A DNA stretch of 64,000 bases, taken from Elusimicrobiota bacterium. Its GTDB lineage: Bacteria; Elusimicrobiota; Elusimicrobia; UBA1565; JACRDR01. Of this stretch, positions 9,493 to 17,592 are shown one piece after another. Position numbers and translations under genes: made by a program. Below the pieces are notes generated by a model. It did no database searches, had not been told where the DNA came from, and worked only from the letters and a program-made list of their open reading frames with translations. The stretch spans positions 62,001 through 126,000 of the forward strand of contig JACQBA010000011.1 of NCBI GenBank assembly GCA_016194745.1, read 5' to 3'. Every line of letters starts with the position of its first letter. Within the stretch, counting starts at the first letter, position 1.

Positions 9493-10041
9493 CTATGCCT
9501 TCCACTCCGCCTTCAACAGTCCCCAGCATTCCTGGTCCACCCAGCGCCCGTTCAGGCGCTTGTCCTCGCGCAGGCAACCCTCGTAGCGGAACCCGAGCTT
9601 CCGGATCACCGCCCGCCCCGCCCGATTGGCGGGGTCGATCCGCGCATAGAGCCGGTGCGCGCCGAGCTTTCGGAACGCGTGCTCGACGAGCAGCCTCCCG
9701 GCCTCCGTCGCGCAGCCGCGCCCGGCGCGCGCCTTGCGGACCCACAGCGACAGCCGCAGCCGCCCGTCCTCGCCGTCCGGCGCCTCCGCGAGCCACGCCG
9801 CGCCGAGAAGGCGCTCCGTCCGCGGCTCCACGAGCGCGAAGGCCGTGTCCCGCGGGGCGCGGCTCGCGCGGCGAACGAACGCCGGCGCGTCGTACGGCTG
9901 CTCCGCCGACGCCCACGCGAAGCGCCGCCGCAGCTCTGCGAGCGACTCCTCGACGGCGTCCGCGAGCCCGCGCGCGTCCGCGGGCAAAAACGGCCGCAGG
10001 CGGACTTTCCGCGATCGCAGGGCCTCGGCCGTCGCGCTCAC
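9493..10041 (-). CDS. GNAT N-acetyltransferase (RimJ/RimL-like)
   Basis: A 182-residue GNAT-fold protein. VRLRPFLPADARGLADAV begins the fold, the acetyl-CoA loop reads RKARAGRGCATEAGR, and IDPANRAGRAVIRKLGFRYEGCLRED is the typical RimJ/RimL C-terminal block. It probably transfers acetyl from acetyl-CoA to an amino group of a protein N-terminus or small molecule; the substrate cannot be read from sequence. The GTG start overlaps the stop of the upstream hotdog gene (GTGA), so translation is likely coupled. Confidence 0.9.
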   Translation of the reverse strand: MSATAEALRSRKVRLRPFLPADARGLADAVEESLAELRRRFAWASAEQPYDAPAFVRRASRAPRDTAFALVEPRTERLLGAAWLAEAPDGEDGRLRLSLWVRKARAGRGCATEAGRLLVEHAFRKLGAHRLYARIDPANRAGRAVIRKLGFRYEGCLREDKRLNGRWVDQECWGLLKAEWKA

Positions 10042-10424
10042 GCGCGGCGCCCCAACGTCTCGAAGCGCGCGCGCGGCATCACGACCTGCAGATGCTCGCC
10101 TTCGCCGATCTTATGATTTTTCAGGTAGACGTCCAACCGCGTCCGGACTCGCCCTCGCCGGACGCCGGCGAGGCGACAGACGACGCGCACGACGGCTCCG
10201 ATCGGCGCCGGAGCGAGGTGGCGCACGCGGAGGCCGCCGCCGACCGCCTCCTCTCCCGGGTCGAGCGCGGGCGCAAGTAGCTTGCGCGCGGCCGTCTCCA
10301 TGTGGTACGCCATCGCCCAAGTCGAGTACAGCCGGTGGCGGACCAGCCCCTCGAGGCGAGGCCGCATCCACGGCCGCACGCGCGCGCGAAGCTCGACGGT
10401 CTTTCCCGCGGCGAGGCGCTTCAC
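10038..10424 (-). CDS. Hotdog-fold thioesterase-like protein (FlK-like)
   Basis: A 128-residue protein with the layout of the FlK-type thioesterase-like family: a long helix with MAYHMETAARKLLAP, then VGGGLRVRHLAPAPIGAVVRVV, then GEGEHLQVVMPRARF. Members hydrolyse or bind acyl-CoA thioesters. The His in the RHLAP segment matches the conserved HLAPTP block of the family; I cannot see a complete FlK catalytic triad with confidence. Its GTG start overlaps the glycosyltransferase stop (GTGA) and its stop overlaps the acetyltransferase start, so three genes are tightly coupled. The link with nearby acyl-CoA enzymes is circumstantial. Confidence 0.75.
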   Translation of the reverse strand: MKRLAAGKTVELRARVRPWMRPRLEGLVRHRLYSTWAMAYHMETAARKLLAPALDPGEEAVGGGLRVRHLAPAPIGAVVRVVCRLAGVRRGRVRTRLDVYLKNHKIGEGEHLQVVMPRARFETLGRRA

Positions 10425-11806
10425 GCGGCCGCCGGCGCCGGCGACAGCGCGTCGAGGGCGCCGTCGGCGACGCGGCGCGAGGCGCCGTCGAAATCGACCC
10501 GGGCGGCCGCTTCTTTGGCTCGGGCTCCCATCGCACGCAAGGCGGCGGGTTCGGCGAGCAGACGCTCGAGCTCCCGGGCGATCCGCCGGGGGATGTCCCC
10601 GCGCCGGCCGGCGCCCCAGTTTGCGAAGCCTCCGGCTTTCCCCTCGTACGGCACGATCCGGCTGAATTCCGGGGAGAGCGTCTCCTCCGCGCCGCTGTGG
10701 TCGGAGGCGAGGATCGGCAAGCCCGCGCGCATCGCCTCGACGACCGTGAGGCCGTAGCTTTCGTGGATGGACGGCGAGACGAAGAGGTCCGCGAGGCGGA
10801 AGTAGACCTGCTTGTCCTTCGGCGGGAGGTAGCCGACGAAGAAGACCCGCGTCTTCTTGAGGCGAGCCGCGGCCGCGCGCACGAGACGCATGTACGACTC
10901 GCCCCGCATGAACGCCGGCTCCCCGCAGATGAACAGGCACAGGTCCTCGGCCGGCGCGCGGGCGGCCCTCTCGGCGACGAGCAGGGCCTCGAGCAGCAGC
11001 ACGATCCCCTTCTCCGGGGAAATGCGGCTGAGCGTCATGAGCACCTTCGTCTTCGGCCCGATCCGGTAGCGCTCCTTGAGCCTCCGCACCTCCGGCGCGA
11101 CGACGTCCTCTGGGATCTTCTCGTCCCAGGAGCCCCACGGCACGACGTCGATGAGCGCATCCGCCGGCAGCACGGAGCGGTAGCACTCTCGGATCGTCTC
11201 GCCCATGCGGCGGGAGGGGACGACGAGGCGGCGCGAGTGCATCACCGTCTTGCGCTGCTTGTCGAACACGAGGCGGAGCAGGTCGGGCACGGTCCAATCG
11301 AGGCCCGCCCGGGCGAGGCGGTCGTAGGCGCCCGTCCAGCGGCGCGGGGCGAAGAGGTTGCGGAAGTACATCTTGTTGAAGTAATCGACCACGTCGACGT
11401 GCCAGATCGAGACGATCGGATAGCCGAGGCGGGAGAGCCGCGCGGGATCGGGGCTCTCGGAGATGTCGTTGAGCACGACGCACGTCGATTCGGGCGGGAA
11501 CTCGGCCCGGTGATCCTCGAGCCAGGCGGCGGAAGCGCCCTCGAAGGCGCGGCAGAAGCGCGCGTAGCCGAACTCCGAGAGCTTGACGAGCCCCTTCGTC
11601 CCGCCGACGCCCGACGTCCAGTAGTCGACGTCCTCGCTCGGCGCGAGCGGCCCGGAGCCCAGCGCCTTGAGGCGGAAGCGTCCGTCCTTGGCCCACCGTC
11701 GGGCGAGCTGCAGCCCGACCATCGCGCCGCCGCCGAGGGGAGTGCAGTCCATCGGATACCCGAGGTGCGCGCCGATGAAAACGATGTTTTTGGCCGGTGG
11801 CGTCAC
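10421..11806 (-). CDS. GT4-family glycosyltransferase
   Basis: A 461-residue retaining glycosyltransferase of GT-B fold. The N-terminal domain begins IVFIGAHLGYPMD with a glycine-rich loop (TPLGGGAM). The C-terminal nucleotide-sugar domain has VLMTLSRISPEKGIVLLLEA, ADLFVSPSIHESYGLTVVEAM (the E-x7-E motif) and ILASDHSGAEETL. It likely adds a sugar to a lipid, polysaccharide or protein; donor and acceptor are unknown. The start is a GTG with no ribosome-binding site. A TATAAT box ends 8 bases upstream, which points to a leaderless transcript. It heads a chain of 4-base overlaps running down to the acetyltransferase. Confidence 0.9.
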   Translation of the reverse strand: MTPPAKNIVFIGAHLGYPMDCTPLGGGAMVGLQLARRWAKDGRFRLKALGSGPLAPSEDVDYWTSGVGGTKGLVKLSEFGYARFCRAFEGASAAWLEDHRAEFPPESTCVVLNDISESPDPARLSRLGYPIVSIWHVDVVDYFNKMYFRNLFAPRRWTGAYDRLARAGLDWTVPDLLRLVFDKQRKTVMHSRRLVVPSRRMGETIRECYRSVLPADALIDVVPWGSWDEKIPEDVVAPEVRRLKERYRIGPKTKVLMTLSRISPEKGIVLLLEALLVAERAARAPAEDLCLFICGEPAFMRGESYMRLVRAAAARLKKTRVFFVGYLPPKDKQVYFRLADLFVSPSIHESYGLTVVEAMRAGLPILASDHSGAEETLSPEFSRIVPYEGKAGGFANWGAGRRGDIPRRIARELERLLAEPAALRAMGARAKEAAARVDFDGASRRVADGALDALSPAPAAA

Positions 11807-11814
11807 GCTTTTTT

Positions 11815-11862
11815 ATTATAGCGTTTTGCCTGCTTGAACGCTCGACGGGGCGGGTGTATAAT
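11815..11862. promoter_or_regulatory. Divergent promoter pair between glycosyltransferase and thiolase
   Basis: On the plus strand TTGAAC (11834-11839), a 17-base spacer and TATAAT (11857-11862) form a near-consensus sigma70-type promoter for the thiolase. On the minus strand TATAAT occupies 11815-11820, 8 bases before the GTG of the glycosyltransferase, with no good -35. The two promoters overlap and may compete for polymerase. Confidence 0.7.
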
Positions 11863-11920
11863 GGGGTACGGCCGCCCGACGGAGGGGACGGCGCCGCGTT
11901 TCGATTTCAGGAGACACCCC

Positions 11921-13273
11921 ATGCAAGCATTCTCGAAGAAGATCGTCATCTGCGGCGGCGCGCGCACGCCGATCGGACACATCTCCCGCTCGCTGGCCGA
12001 GCAGAACCCGCAGGACCTGATGAAGATGGCGGTCGACGCCGTCTTGGAGAGGACGAAGCTCCCCAAGGACGCCGTCGACGGGCTCGTCGTCGGCTGGGTC
12101 GGCCAGAGCTTCGACGCCCCGAACCTCGCTCGCGTGACCGCGCTGCGCTGCGGCCTTCCCGAGAAGACCCAGGCGGTCACCGTCCAGAACAACTGCATCT
12201 CCTCCATCGAAGCGACGGCGGCGGCCGCGCGCTTCATCATGTCCGGCGAAGGCGACGTCTACGTCGCGGGCGGCACCGAGTGCATGTCGCGCATGCCGTA
12301 CACGCTGGTCGGACACCGGGGCCTCAAGGCGCTGCGCTCGATGGACACGGTGAAGAAAGAATGGGGCGCGCTGCTCCAGCAGGATTCCGGCGTCGCCGTC
12401 GCGGACTCCATCGAGCAGGGCCTGACCGATCCCGTCAAGCACATCAACATGGCCGGCACGGCCGAGGTCTGCGCGCAGATGTACGACATCACGCGCGAGC
12501 AGCAGGACGCGTACGCGCACGAGAGCTTCCGGCGCTCCATCGAGGGCTGGAACAAGGGCTTCTACGCCTCGCACGTGGTGACCGCGAAGAACAACGGCTC
12601 GGGCCCGATCCTCGAGAAGGACGAGTACCCTTTCCTGCGCGAGGACTTGGTGGCCAAGCCGAAGATGTTCTCGAAGGCGCCCGTGCTCTTTGACAACTCG
12701 ATGTACTCGATCAAGGACTTCTACCGGGATTTCGGCCAGTTCGTCGAGGGCAAGACGTATCAAGAGGGCGTATCGAAAGGGACGGTCACGCTATTTAACT
12801 CCTGCGGCCGCTCGGACGGCGCCGCGGCGCTCATCGTCGCGACCGAGGAAAAGGCGAAGTCGCTCGGGCTCGAGATCCTGGCGGAACTCAAGGGCTGGGG
12901 CTTCTATGGAAACAACCCCGCGCACATGGGCGTCTCTCCCGCGCTCGCCGCGCCCGTCGCCCTCAAGCACGCGGGCATCTCCTTCGATCAGCTCGACGGC
13001 ATCGAGCTGCACGAGCCCTTCGCCGCGACGGTGCTTTCGATCTTCAAGCTCGGCAAGCAGAAGTTCGGGCACGACTGGGAAGCGAAGTACAAGGAAGGCA
13101 AGCTCAACCCCCACGGCGGCTCGATCTCGCTGGGGCACCCGCTCGGCGCGACCGGCACGCGGCTGCTTCTCAACCTCCTCTACGCGATGAAGGCGAACGG
13201 CGGCAAACGCGGCATGATCGCGGCTTGCGCCGGCGGCGGCATGGGCGGCGCCCTCGTCGTCGAGCGGGCCTAG
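11921..13273 (+). CDS. Acetyl-CoA acyltransferase, FadI/HADHB-like thiolase
   Basis: A 450-residue thiolase, longer than the one at 6382-7584. It has the nucleophile Cys92 in VQNNCISSIEA, the His in GGSISLGHPLGATGTR and the second Cys in AACAGGGMGG. The usual NEAFA motif reads HEPFAATV, with His for Asn, as in FadI and the beta subunit of the mitochondrial trifunctional protein. That points to long-chain 3-ketoacyl-CoA thiolysis, but no FadJ partner is adjacent. The ATG at 11921 has CAGGAGAC 5 bases upstream and lies 59 bases after a TTGAAC-N17-TATAAT promoter. It is a single-gene unit, convergent with the secreted protein at 13350. Confidence 0.93.
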   Translation: MQAFSKKIVICGGARTPIGHISRSLAEQNPQDLMKMAVDAVLERTKLPKDAVDGLVVGWVGQSFDAPNLARVTALRCGLPEKTQAVTVQNNCISSIEATAAAARFIMSGEGDVYVAGGTECMSRMPYTLVGHRGLKALRSMDTVKKEWGALLQQDSGVAVADSIEQGLTDPVKHINMAGTAEVCAQMYDITREQQDAYAHESFRRSIEGWNKGFYASHVVTAKNNGSGPILEKDEYPFLREDLVAKPKMFSKAPVLFDNSMYSIKDFYRDFGQFVEGKTYQEGVSKGTVTLFNSCGRSDGAAALIVATEEKAKSLGLEILAELKGWGFYGNNPAHMGVSPALAAPVALKHAGISFDQLDGIELHEPFAATVLSIFKLGKQKFGHDWEAKYKEGKLNPHGGSISLGHPLGATGTRLLLNLLYAMKANGGKRGMIAACAGGGMGGALVVERA

Positions 13274-13349
13274 CGCTTCGGCAGAGACGAGCCCCGCGCA
13301 TTCAAAGCCCTTCGGTCTTCTGCGACGTTCGCCCGATGGCGGCGCGCGG

Positions 13350-14012
13350 CTATCGGCAGGCGGAGTGTCCCATGCTGAAGAAATTGGTTCCGCCAAGGCC
13401 CTGCCGGCCGTTGCGCCACGCCTGGACGACCGCCGTGAGCGGATCGGCGTCGTTGAGGAAGTAGCGGCGGCGGCTCTTCTCCTCGGAGCCTTTCGGCGGC
13501 GTGATGACGATGATGGTGAGGGAGAACTCCTTCTGCAGCTCACACTCCGTGCATTTCGTCTCGCGCATGAGCTGGTTCTCCTCGCGCTCGTCGATCTCGA
13601 AGAACCCCATCTTGCCGAGCATGCCCGCGTTCGACATCTCCCGCGGAGACTCGCAGGAGGAGTCCGAGAGCTGCGGCTGGTTGAGCCGGCGGATCGGCGG
13701 GCGCGAGCGCGTGTCGGCCATCTGCTTGAGCGACAAGAGCTCCGCGCGGCGGGCGGTGAATGGATCCCGCAGCTTCTTCGGCAGCGTCTCCCCCCGGATC
13801 GCGATGAACTGAGGGATGCGCTCGGGCGGCAGATCGGCGATCTCGCTGTCGACGAAGTACTTGACCATCTTGACGGTGTCGGAACTGGCCGGCTCGACGC
13901 CGGGTTCCGTCTCGGCCTTGGCGGACTTAGCCTTCTTCTTGTCGGCAGCCGCCGCCGGAGGCGGCGCGGCGAGACAGGCCGCCAAGAGAGCGGCCAAAAG
14001 CGATGCGCTCAT
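13350..14012 (-). CDS. Secreted four-cysteine paralogue 1 of 3
   Basis: 220 residues with a signal peptide (LLAALLAACLAAPPPAAAA) and then a Lys/Glu-rich linker. The body shares a fixed order with the next two genes: DTVKMVKYFVDSEIADLPP, then LPKKLRDPFTARRAELLSLK, a mid-protein Cys (DSSCESP), TKCTECELQKEFSL, and a C-terminal GTNFFSMGHSACR. The four shared Cys (mid, the C-x-x-C pair, last-but-one residue) would make two disulfides in an oxidising compartment. This is the most diverged copy, with an extra Gln/Ser-rich insert (RLNQPQLSDSS). I do not recognise the family. A 57-base gap separates it from paralogue 2; it is probably the last gene of the recA operon. Confidence 0.8.
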   Translation of the reverse strand: MSASLLAALLAACLAAPPPAAAADKKKAKSAKAETEPGVEPASSDTVKMVKYFVDSEIADLPPERIPQFIAIRGETLPKKLRDPFTARRAELLSLKQMADTRSRPPIRRLNQPQLSDSSCESPREMSNAGMLGKMGFFEIDEREENQLMRETKCTECELQKEFSLTIIVITPPKGSEEKSRRRYFLNDADPLTAVVQAWRNGRQGLGGTNFFSMGHSACR

Positions 14013-14069
14013 CGTCCCTAACTGTAGCCGGATATCGCGCGTCCGGCAAGACGCCGCCCGCTTCCCCCG

Positions 14070-14690
14070 CTAGTGGCAGGTGGGCTTCATCGAGCCGAAG
14101 AAATTAGTGCCGAAGGCGCTTTTTCCCGCCCGATAGGCGCCCACGAGGTTCCAAAGCGGGTCCTTTTGGTTGAGGAAGTAGAGATATCTCGGCTTCTCAC
14201 CCTTGGCCTTCGGCTTGTGCTTCGGGTCGATCACCTTGCGCAGCGAGAACTCGATCATGAGTTCGCACTCGTTGCAGTTGGTGTCCGAGACGAGATGCAG
14301 CGCCTCGTCCTCCGAGATCTCATCCATGCCGGCGAGCTTGAGAACGCGCGCCATCTTCGGATCGTCCGACGGCATGCATTCGTCGGGGCGCGCGGCATCC
14401 TTCCCGAGCCGGCGCAGGAGGGGGCGGTTCTTGCCGTCGGCGATCTTCTTGAGCGTCAGCAACTCCTCGCGCCGCGCGAGGAAGGGCATCTGCAGCTTCT
14501 TCGGCAGCGTCGACTCGTCGACCGCCAGGAAGGCCGGAATGCGCCCGGACGGCAGCTCTCCGATCTCGTGCGTCGTGAAATACTCGACCATCTTGACCGT
14601 GTCGGCGTCCGCCTTTCCCTTGGCCTTGTCGGCGCCCCAGGCGCCGACCGCCGCGAGGCACGCCGCCACGAGCGCCGCCGCTATTTGCAT
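14070..14690 (-). CDS. Secreted four-cysteine paralogue 2 of 3
   Basis: 206 residues with a signal peptide (MQIAAALVAACLAAVGAWGA). It shows the family blocks DTVKMVEYFTTHEIGELPS, LPKKLQMPFLARREELLTLK, PLLRRLG, DECMPSDD, TNCNECELMIEFSLRKV and GTNFFGSMKPTCH. The ATG at 14690 lies inside the end of paralogue 3 (10-base overlap), which rules out a longer start that would lack a signal peptide. The LRRL/ARREELL segments suggest a helical core; no catalytic motif is visible. Function unknown. Confidence 0.82.
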   Translation of the reverse strand: MQIAAALVAACLAAVGAWGADKAKGKADADTVKMVEYFTTHEIGELPSGRIPAFLAVDESTLPKKLQMPFLARREELLTLKKIADGKNRPLLRRLGKDAARPDECMPSDDPKMARVLKLAGMDEISEDEALHLVSDTNCNECELMIEFSLRKVIDPKHKPKAKGEKPRYLYFLNQKDPLWNLVGAYRAGKSAFGTNFFGSMKPTCH

Positions 14691-15304
14691 TTCGATTGGA
14701 TGCTCATGCCGAAGAACTCCGTGCCGCGGGGACTTTTTCGCCCCGTCCGAAAGACCTCGACCAAGGTCCACAGCGAATCCTTCTCGTGAAGGAAATACAG
14801 CATGACGTCGCGCTTCCCCTTGGGCTTGGGGTTGACCACCTTGCGCAAAGAGAACTCGACGACGAGCTCGCATTCGCTGCAGTTCGTCTCGGACTCGAGG
14901 AACTCCTTCTCGTCCGTCGTGATCGGCTTGAACTTGGCCCACGCGAGTGCAGCGAGGATCGTCGACCCCTCGAGCGGCTTGCACTTATCCTTGGGCGGCG
15001 GCTCGACTCCCATGCGCCGGATGAGCGGCTTGCTCTTGCCCTCGAGCTCGGACTTCATCGCGAGCAGCTCCTCGCGCCGCGCCGTGAACTTGTCCCGCAG
15101 ACCCTTCGGCAGGGAGAGCGCGTCGACGTCGAGGAACGCCGGGACGGCGGTCGACGGCAGTTCCGACACGGGATGGCTCGTGAAGAACTTGACCATCTTG
15201 ATCGTGTCCTCGCCCGCCGGGGCCGGGGCCTTGGGCTCGGCTCCCCGGACGGACGCGGCAGCGAGAACGGCTGCCGCCGACGCCGCCGCGACGAGCGCCC
15301 TCAT
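14681..15304 (-). CDS. Secreted four-cysteine paralogue 3 of 3
   Basis: 207 residues with a signal peptide (LVAAASAAAVLAAASVRGA). The family blocks are DTIKMVKFFTSHPVSELPS, LPKGLRDKFTARREELLAMK, PLIRRMG, C108, TNCSECELVVEFSLRKV (C142, C145) and GTEFFGMSIQSKCK (C206). The ATG overlaps the stop of the recombinase gene (ATGA), so it is co-translated with xerC/D. It is the paralogue nearest recA and, like copy 2, has the spacing CxxCE. Family unknown to me. Confidence 0.82.
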   Translation of the reverse strand: MRALVAAASAAAVLAAASVRGAEPKAPAPAGEDTIKMVKFFTSHPVSELPSTAVPAFLDVDALSLPKGLRDKFTARREELLAMKSELEGKSKPLIRRMGVEPPPKDKCKPLEGSTILAALAWAKFKPITTDEKEFLESETNCSECELVVEFSLRKVVNPKPKGKRDVMLYFLHEKDSLWTLVEVFRTGRKSPRGTEFFGMSIQSKCK

Positions 15305-16239
15305 CCGCGGGGGTGGTGCCGCGCGTGGGAATTCTTGAGCTCGGCCGTGTCGAGGTGCGTGTAGATCTGCGTCGTCGCTAGGTCGGCGTGGCCGAGCATC
15401 TCCTGGACCGAGCGCAGGTCCGCGCCGCCCTGGAGAAGATGCGACGCGAAGCTGTGCCGGAGGAGATGCGGGTGGAGCCGCTCGTCCAAGCCCGCGCGCC
15501 GGCCGAGCGCCTTCATGTCGCGCCAGAACTGCACGCGCGAAAGCCTTCGCCCGCCCCGGCTCAGGAACACCTCGGGCGCCGCTTTTCCGGGGAACTGGCG
15601 CTCGCGGAGCTTGAGATAGCGGGTCAGCGCCTGCGTCGCGCGCGGATGGATCGGGACGACGCGCTCCTTGGAGCCCTTCCCCAGCACCCGGACCCAGCCC
15701 TCCGTCAGGTTCGCGTCCTGCGGCTTGAGCGAGAGCACCTCCGACGCGCGAAGCCCCGCGGCATACAGTAGCTCGACCATCGCGTAGAGCCGCGCCGACT
15801 CGAAGTCGCTCACGCCCAGCGCCGCCGTCTTGAGGAGCGCGGCGGCCTCGCGCTGCGTCAGGAATTTCGGCAGGCGCCGCGGCAGTCGCGGCGATTTGAA
15901 GTGCCGTGTCGGGTCCTCCTCGATCTTCTCCTCGGCGACTTGGAAGCGGTAGAACGCCCGGAGAGACTCCATCGCCCGGAATAGGCTCGCCGGCTTGAGC
16001 TTCTTCGTCGACTTTAGCTCCCACAAGTAGTCGGAAAGCTCCTTGGGAGTCGCCTTGAGCGGGTCGCGTTCCTTGAGCCACGCAAAGTAAGCGCGCAGGT
16101 CCGAACCGTACGCCTTGTGGGTGTTGGGAGAGAGCCCTCTCTCCAAGGAGAGATGGCGGACGAATTCGTCTAAGAGGGGAACGTGGCGAGCGACGGGTGA
16201 CGAGGGAGCGGCCTTGCCGGTCTCCGGCTCGTCACCCAT
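15301..16239 (-). CDS. Tyrosine recombinase XerC/XerD
   Basis: 312 residues, the usual Xer length plus a short N-terminal tail. The SAM-like core-binding domain is near residues 23-110 (LSPNTHKAYGSDLRAYFAWL). The catalytic domain shows Arg in AAGLRASEVLSL, Lys in GKGSKERVVPI, His-x-x-Arg in HLLRHSFASHLL, His in GHADLATTQIY and the Tyr in IYTHL. It should resolve chromosome dimers at dif with a partner; XerC and XerD cannot be told apart here. It starts 14 bases after recA stops and ends in an ATGA overlap with a secreted paralogue, so a recombination gene is coupled to a secreted protein. Confidence 0.95.
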   Translation of the reverse strand: MGDEPETGKAAPSSPVARHVPLLDEFVRHLSLERGLSPNTHKAYGSDLRAYFAWLKERDPLKATPKELSDYLWELKSTKKLKPASLFRAMESLRAFYRFQVAEEKIEEDPTRHFKSPRLPRRLPKFLTQREAAALLKTAALGVSDFESARLYAMVELLYAAGLRASEVLSLKPQDANLTEGWVRVLGKGSKERVVPIHPRATQALTRYLKLRERQFPGKAAPEVFLSRGGRRLSRVQFWRDMKALGRRAGLDERLHPHLLRHSFASHLLQGGADLRSVQEMLGHADLATTQIYTHLDTAELKNSHARHHPRG

Positions 16240-16252
16240 CGCTCTGTCCGCG

Positions 16253-17386
16253 CTAGCGAGCGCCCGCCTTTTCCTTCAGCGCGGGCTTCGCCGCGGCCGG
16301 CTCCGGCTTGGCGGCCGGTTCCGGTTTGGCGGCATGCTCGGGCTTTGCGCCCGCTTGAGACTTGGTCAGCTCGGCGGCGGCCACGGCCTCGGGACCGATC
16401 AGGTACTTCGCCTTGAGCGCGTTCTCGATCTCGTCGGCGATCTTGGAATTCATCTTAAGGAACTCTTTGGCGTTCTCGCGCCCCTGCCCCAGCCGCTCAC
16501 CCTTATAAAGGATCCACGCGCCGCTCTTCTCGATGAGCGTCGCCTCGACGCCCATGTCGATCAGGCAGCCTTCGCGGGAGAAGCCGATCCCGTGCGTGAC
16601 CTCGAACTCGGCCGAGCGGTACGGCGGGGCCATCTTGTTCTTGACCACCTTCACCCGCGTGCGCATGCCGACGACCGTCTCGCCCTGCTTGATGTTCTCG
16701 ACGCGCCGGATGTCCATGCGCAGCGAGGCGTAGAACTTGAGGGCCAAACCGCCGGGCGTCGTCTCCGGGTTGCCGAACATGACGCCGATCTTGTGGCGGA
16801 TCTGGTTGATGAAGATGAGCGCCGTCTTCGTCTGCGAGATCGTATGGGTGAGCTTCCGGAGAGCCTGGCTCATGAGCCGCGCCTGCAGGCCCACGTGCGC
16901 GTCGCCCATCTCGCCCTCGATCTCGGCCTGCGGCACGAGAGCCGCGACCGAGTCGACCACGATCACGTCAACCGCGCCGGAGCGCACCAGCTTCTCCGCG
17001 ATCTCGAGCGCCTGCTCGCCCGAGTCGGGCTGAGAGATGAGGAGGTTCTCGATGTCGACGCCCATCTTGGCCGCGTAGCCCGGGTCCATCGCGTGCTCCG
17101 CGTCGATGTAGGCCGCGACGCCGCCCAGCTTCTGGGCCTGCGCGACCACGTGGAGCGCGAGGGTCGTCTTGCCCGACGACTCCGGCCCGTAGATCTCGGT
17201 GATGCGGCCGCGCGGCACGCCGCCGACGCCGATCGCGAGATCGAGCGACAGGGCGCCGGTGGGAATGACGTTGACCTTGATCTTCGCCGACTTCTCCCCC
17301 AGCTTCATGATGGCCTCGCGGCCGTACGCCTTCTCGATCTGGGACAGCGCCAGCTCCAGGGCTTTCGTCTTGTTATCGTTGCTCAT
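16253..17386 (-). CDS. recA: Recombinase RecA
   Basis: 377 residues, full length. Walker A is GPESSGKT (67-74), Walker B is in [12 protein letters not shown], and loop regions [19 protein letters not shown] and [22 protein letters not shown] are intact. It forms filaments on single-stranded DNA, drives strand exchange and triggers LexA self-cleavage. The C-terminal tail ends in Lys-Pro-Glu-Pro-Ala-Ala repeats; it is long and basic/acidic mixed, unlike the acidic tail of Escherichia coli RecA. The promoter region holds a CTG-N10-CAG box, so SOS control is likely. It heads the operon recA-xer-three secreted paralogues. Confidence 0.98.
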   Translation of the reverse strand: MSNDNKTKALELALSQIEKAYGREAIMKLGEKSAKIKVNVIPTGALSLDLAIGVGGVPRGRITEIYGPESSGKTTLALHVVAQAQKLGGVAAYIDAEHAMDPGYAAKMGVDIENLLISQPDSGEQALEIAEKLVRSGAVDVIVVDSVAALVPQAEIEGEMGDAHVGLQARLMSQALRKLTHTISQTKTALIFINQIRHKIGVMFGNPETTPGGLALKFYASLRMDIRRVENIKQGETVVGMRTRVKVVKNKMAPPYRSAEFEVTHGIGFSREGCLIDMGVEATLIEKSGAWILYKGERLGQGRENAKEFLKMNSKIADEIENALKAKYLIGPEAVAAAELTKSQAGAKPEHAAKPEPAAKPEPAAAKPALKEKAGAR

Positions 17387-17429
17387 GTTCGTTTTAGTCT
17401 CCCTCCCGGCCCCCTTGGGGCATGCGGGA

Positions 17430-17467
17430 CGATCAGTCTAGCAGGTTACTGGATATTTGTCCAGTGC
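17430..17467 (-). promoter_or_regulatory. LexA-like SOS box overlapping the recA promoter
   Basis: Plus-strand TACTGGATATTTGTCCAGTG at 17447-17466 contains a perfect ACTGGA-N6-TCCAGT inverted repeat and the CTG-N10-CAG core of the gammaproteobacterial LexA box, matching 15 of 20 bases of the Escherichia coli consensus. Read on the minus strand, TGGACA (inside the box), a 17-base spacer and TAGACT form a promoter about 50 bases from the recA start. LexA bound here would block the -35. Confidence 0.8.
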
Positions 17468-17592
17468 CTATTTTAGCCCCGCGCCATTGTATCAAAATGC
17501 CCGTCGCGGGGAAGTCGCGCCAAGATATACGAGCGAGACCCCTGTTTAGTTCCCTCCCGGCCCATGCGCCGGCGCGGCGCCGGCGCCATCCT

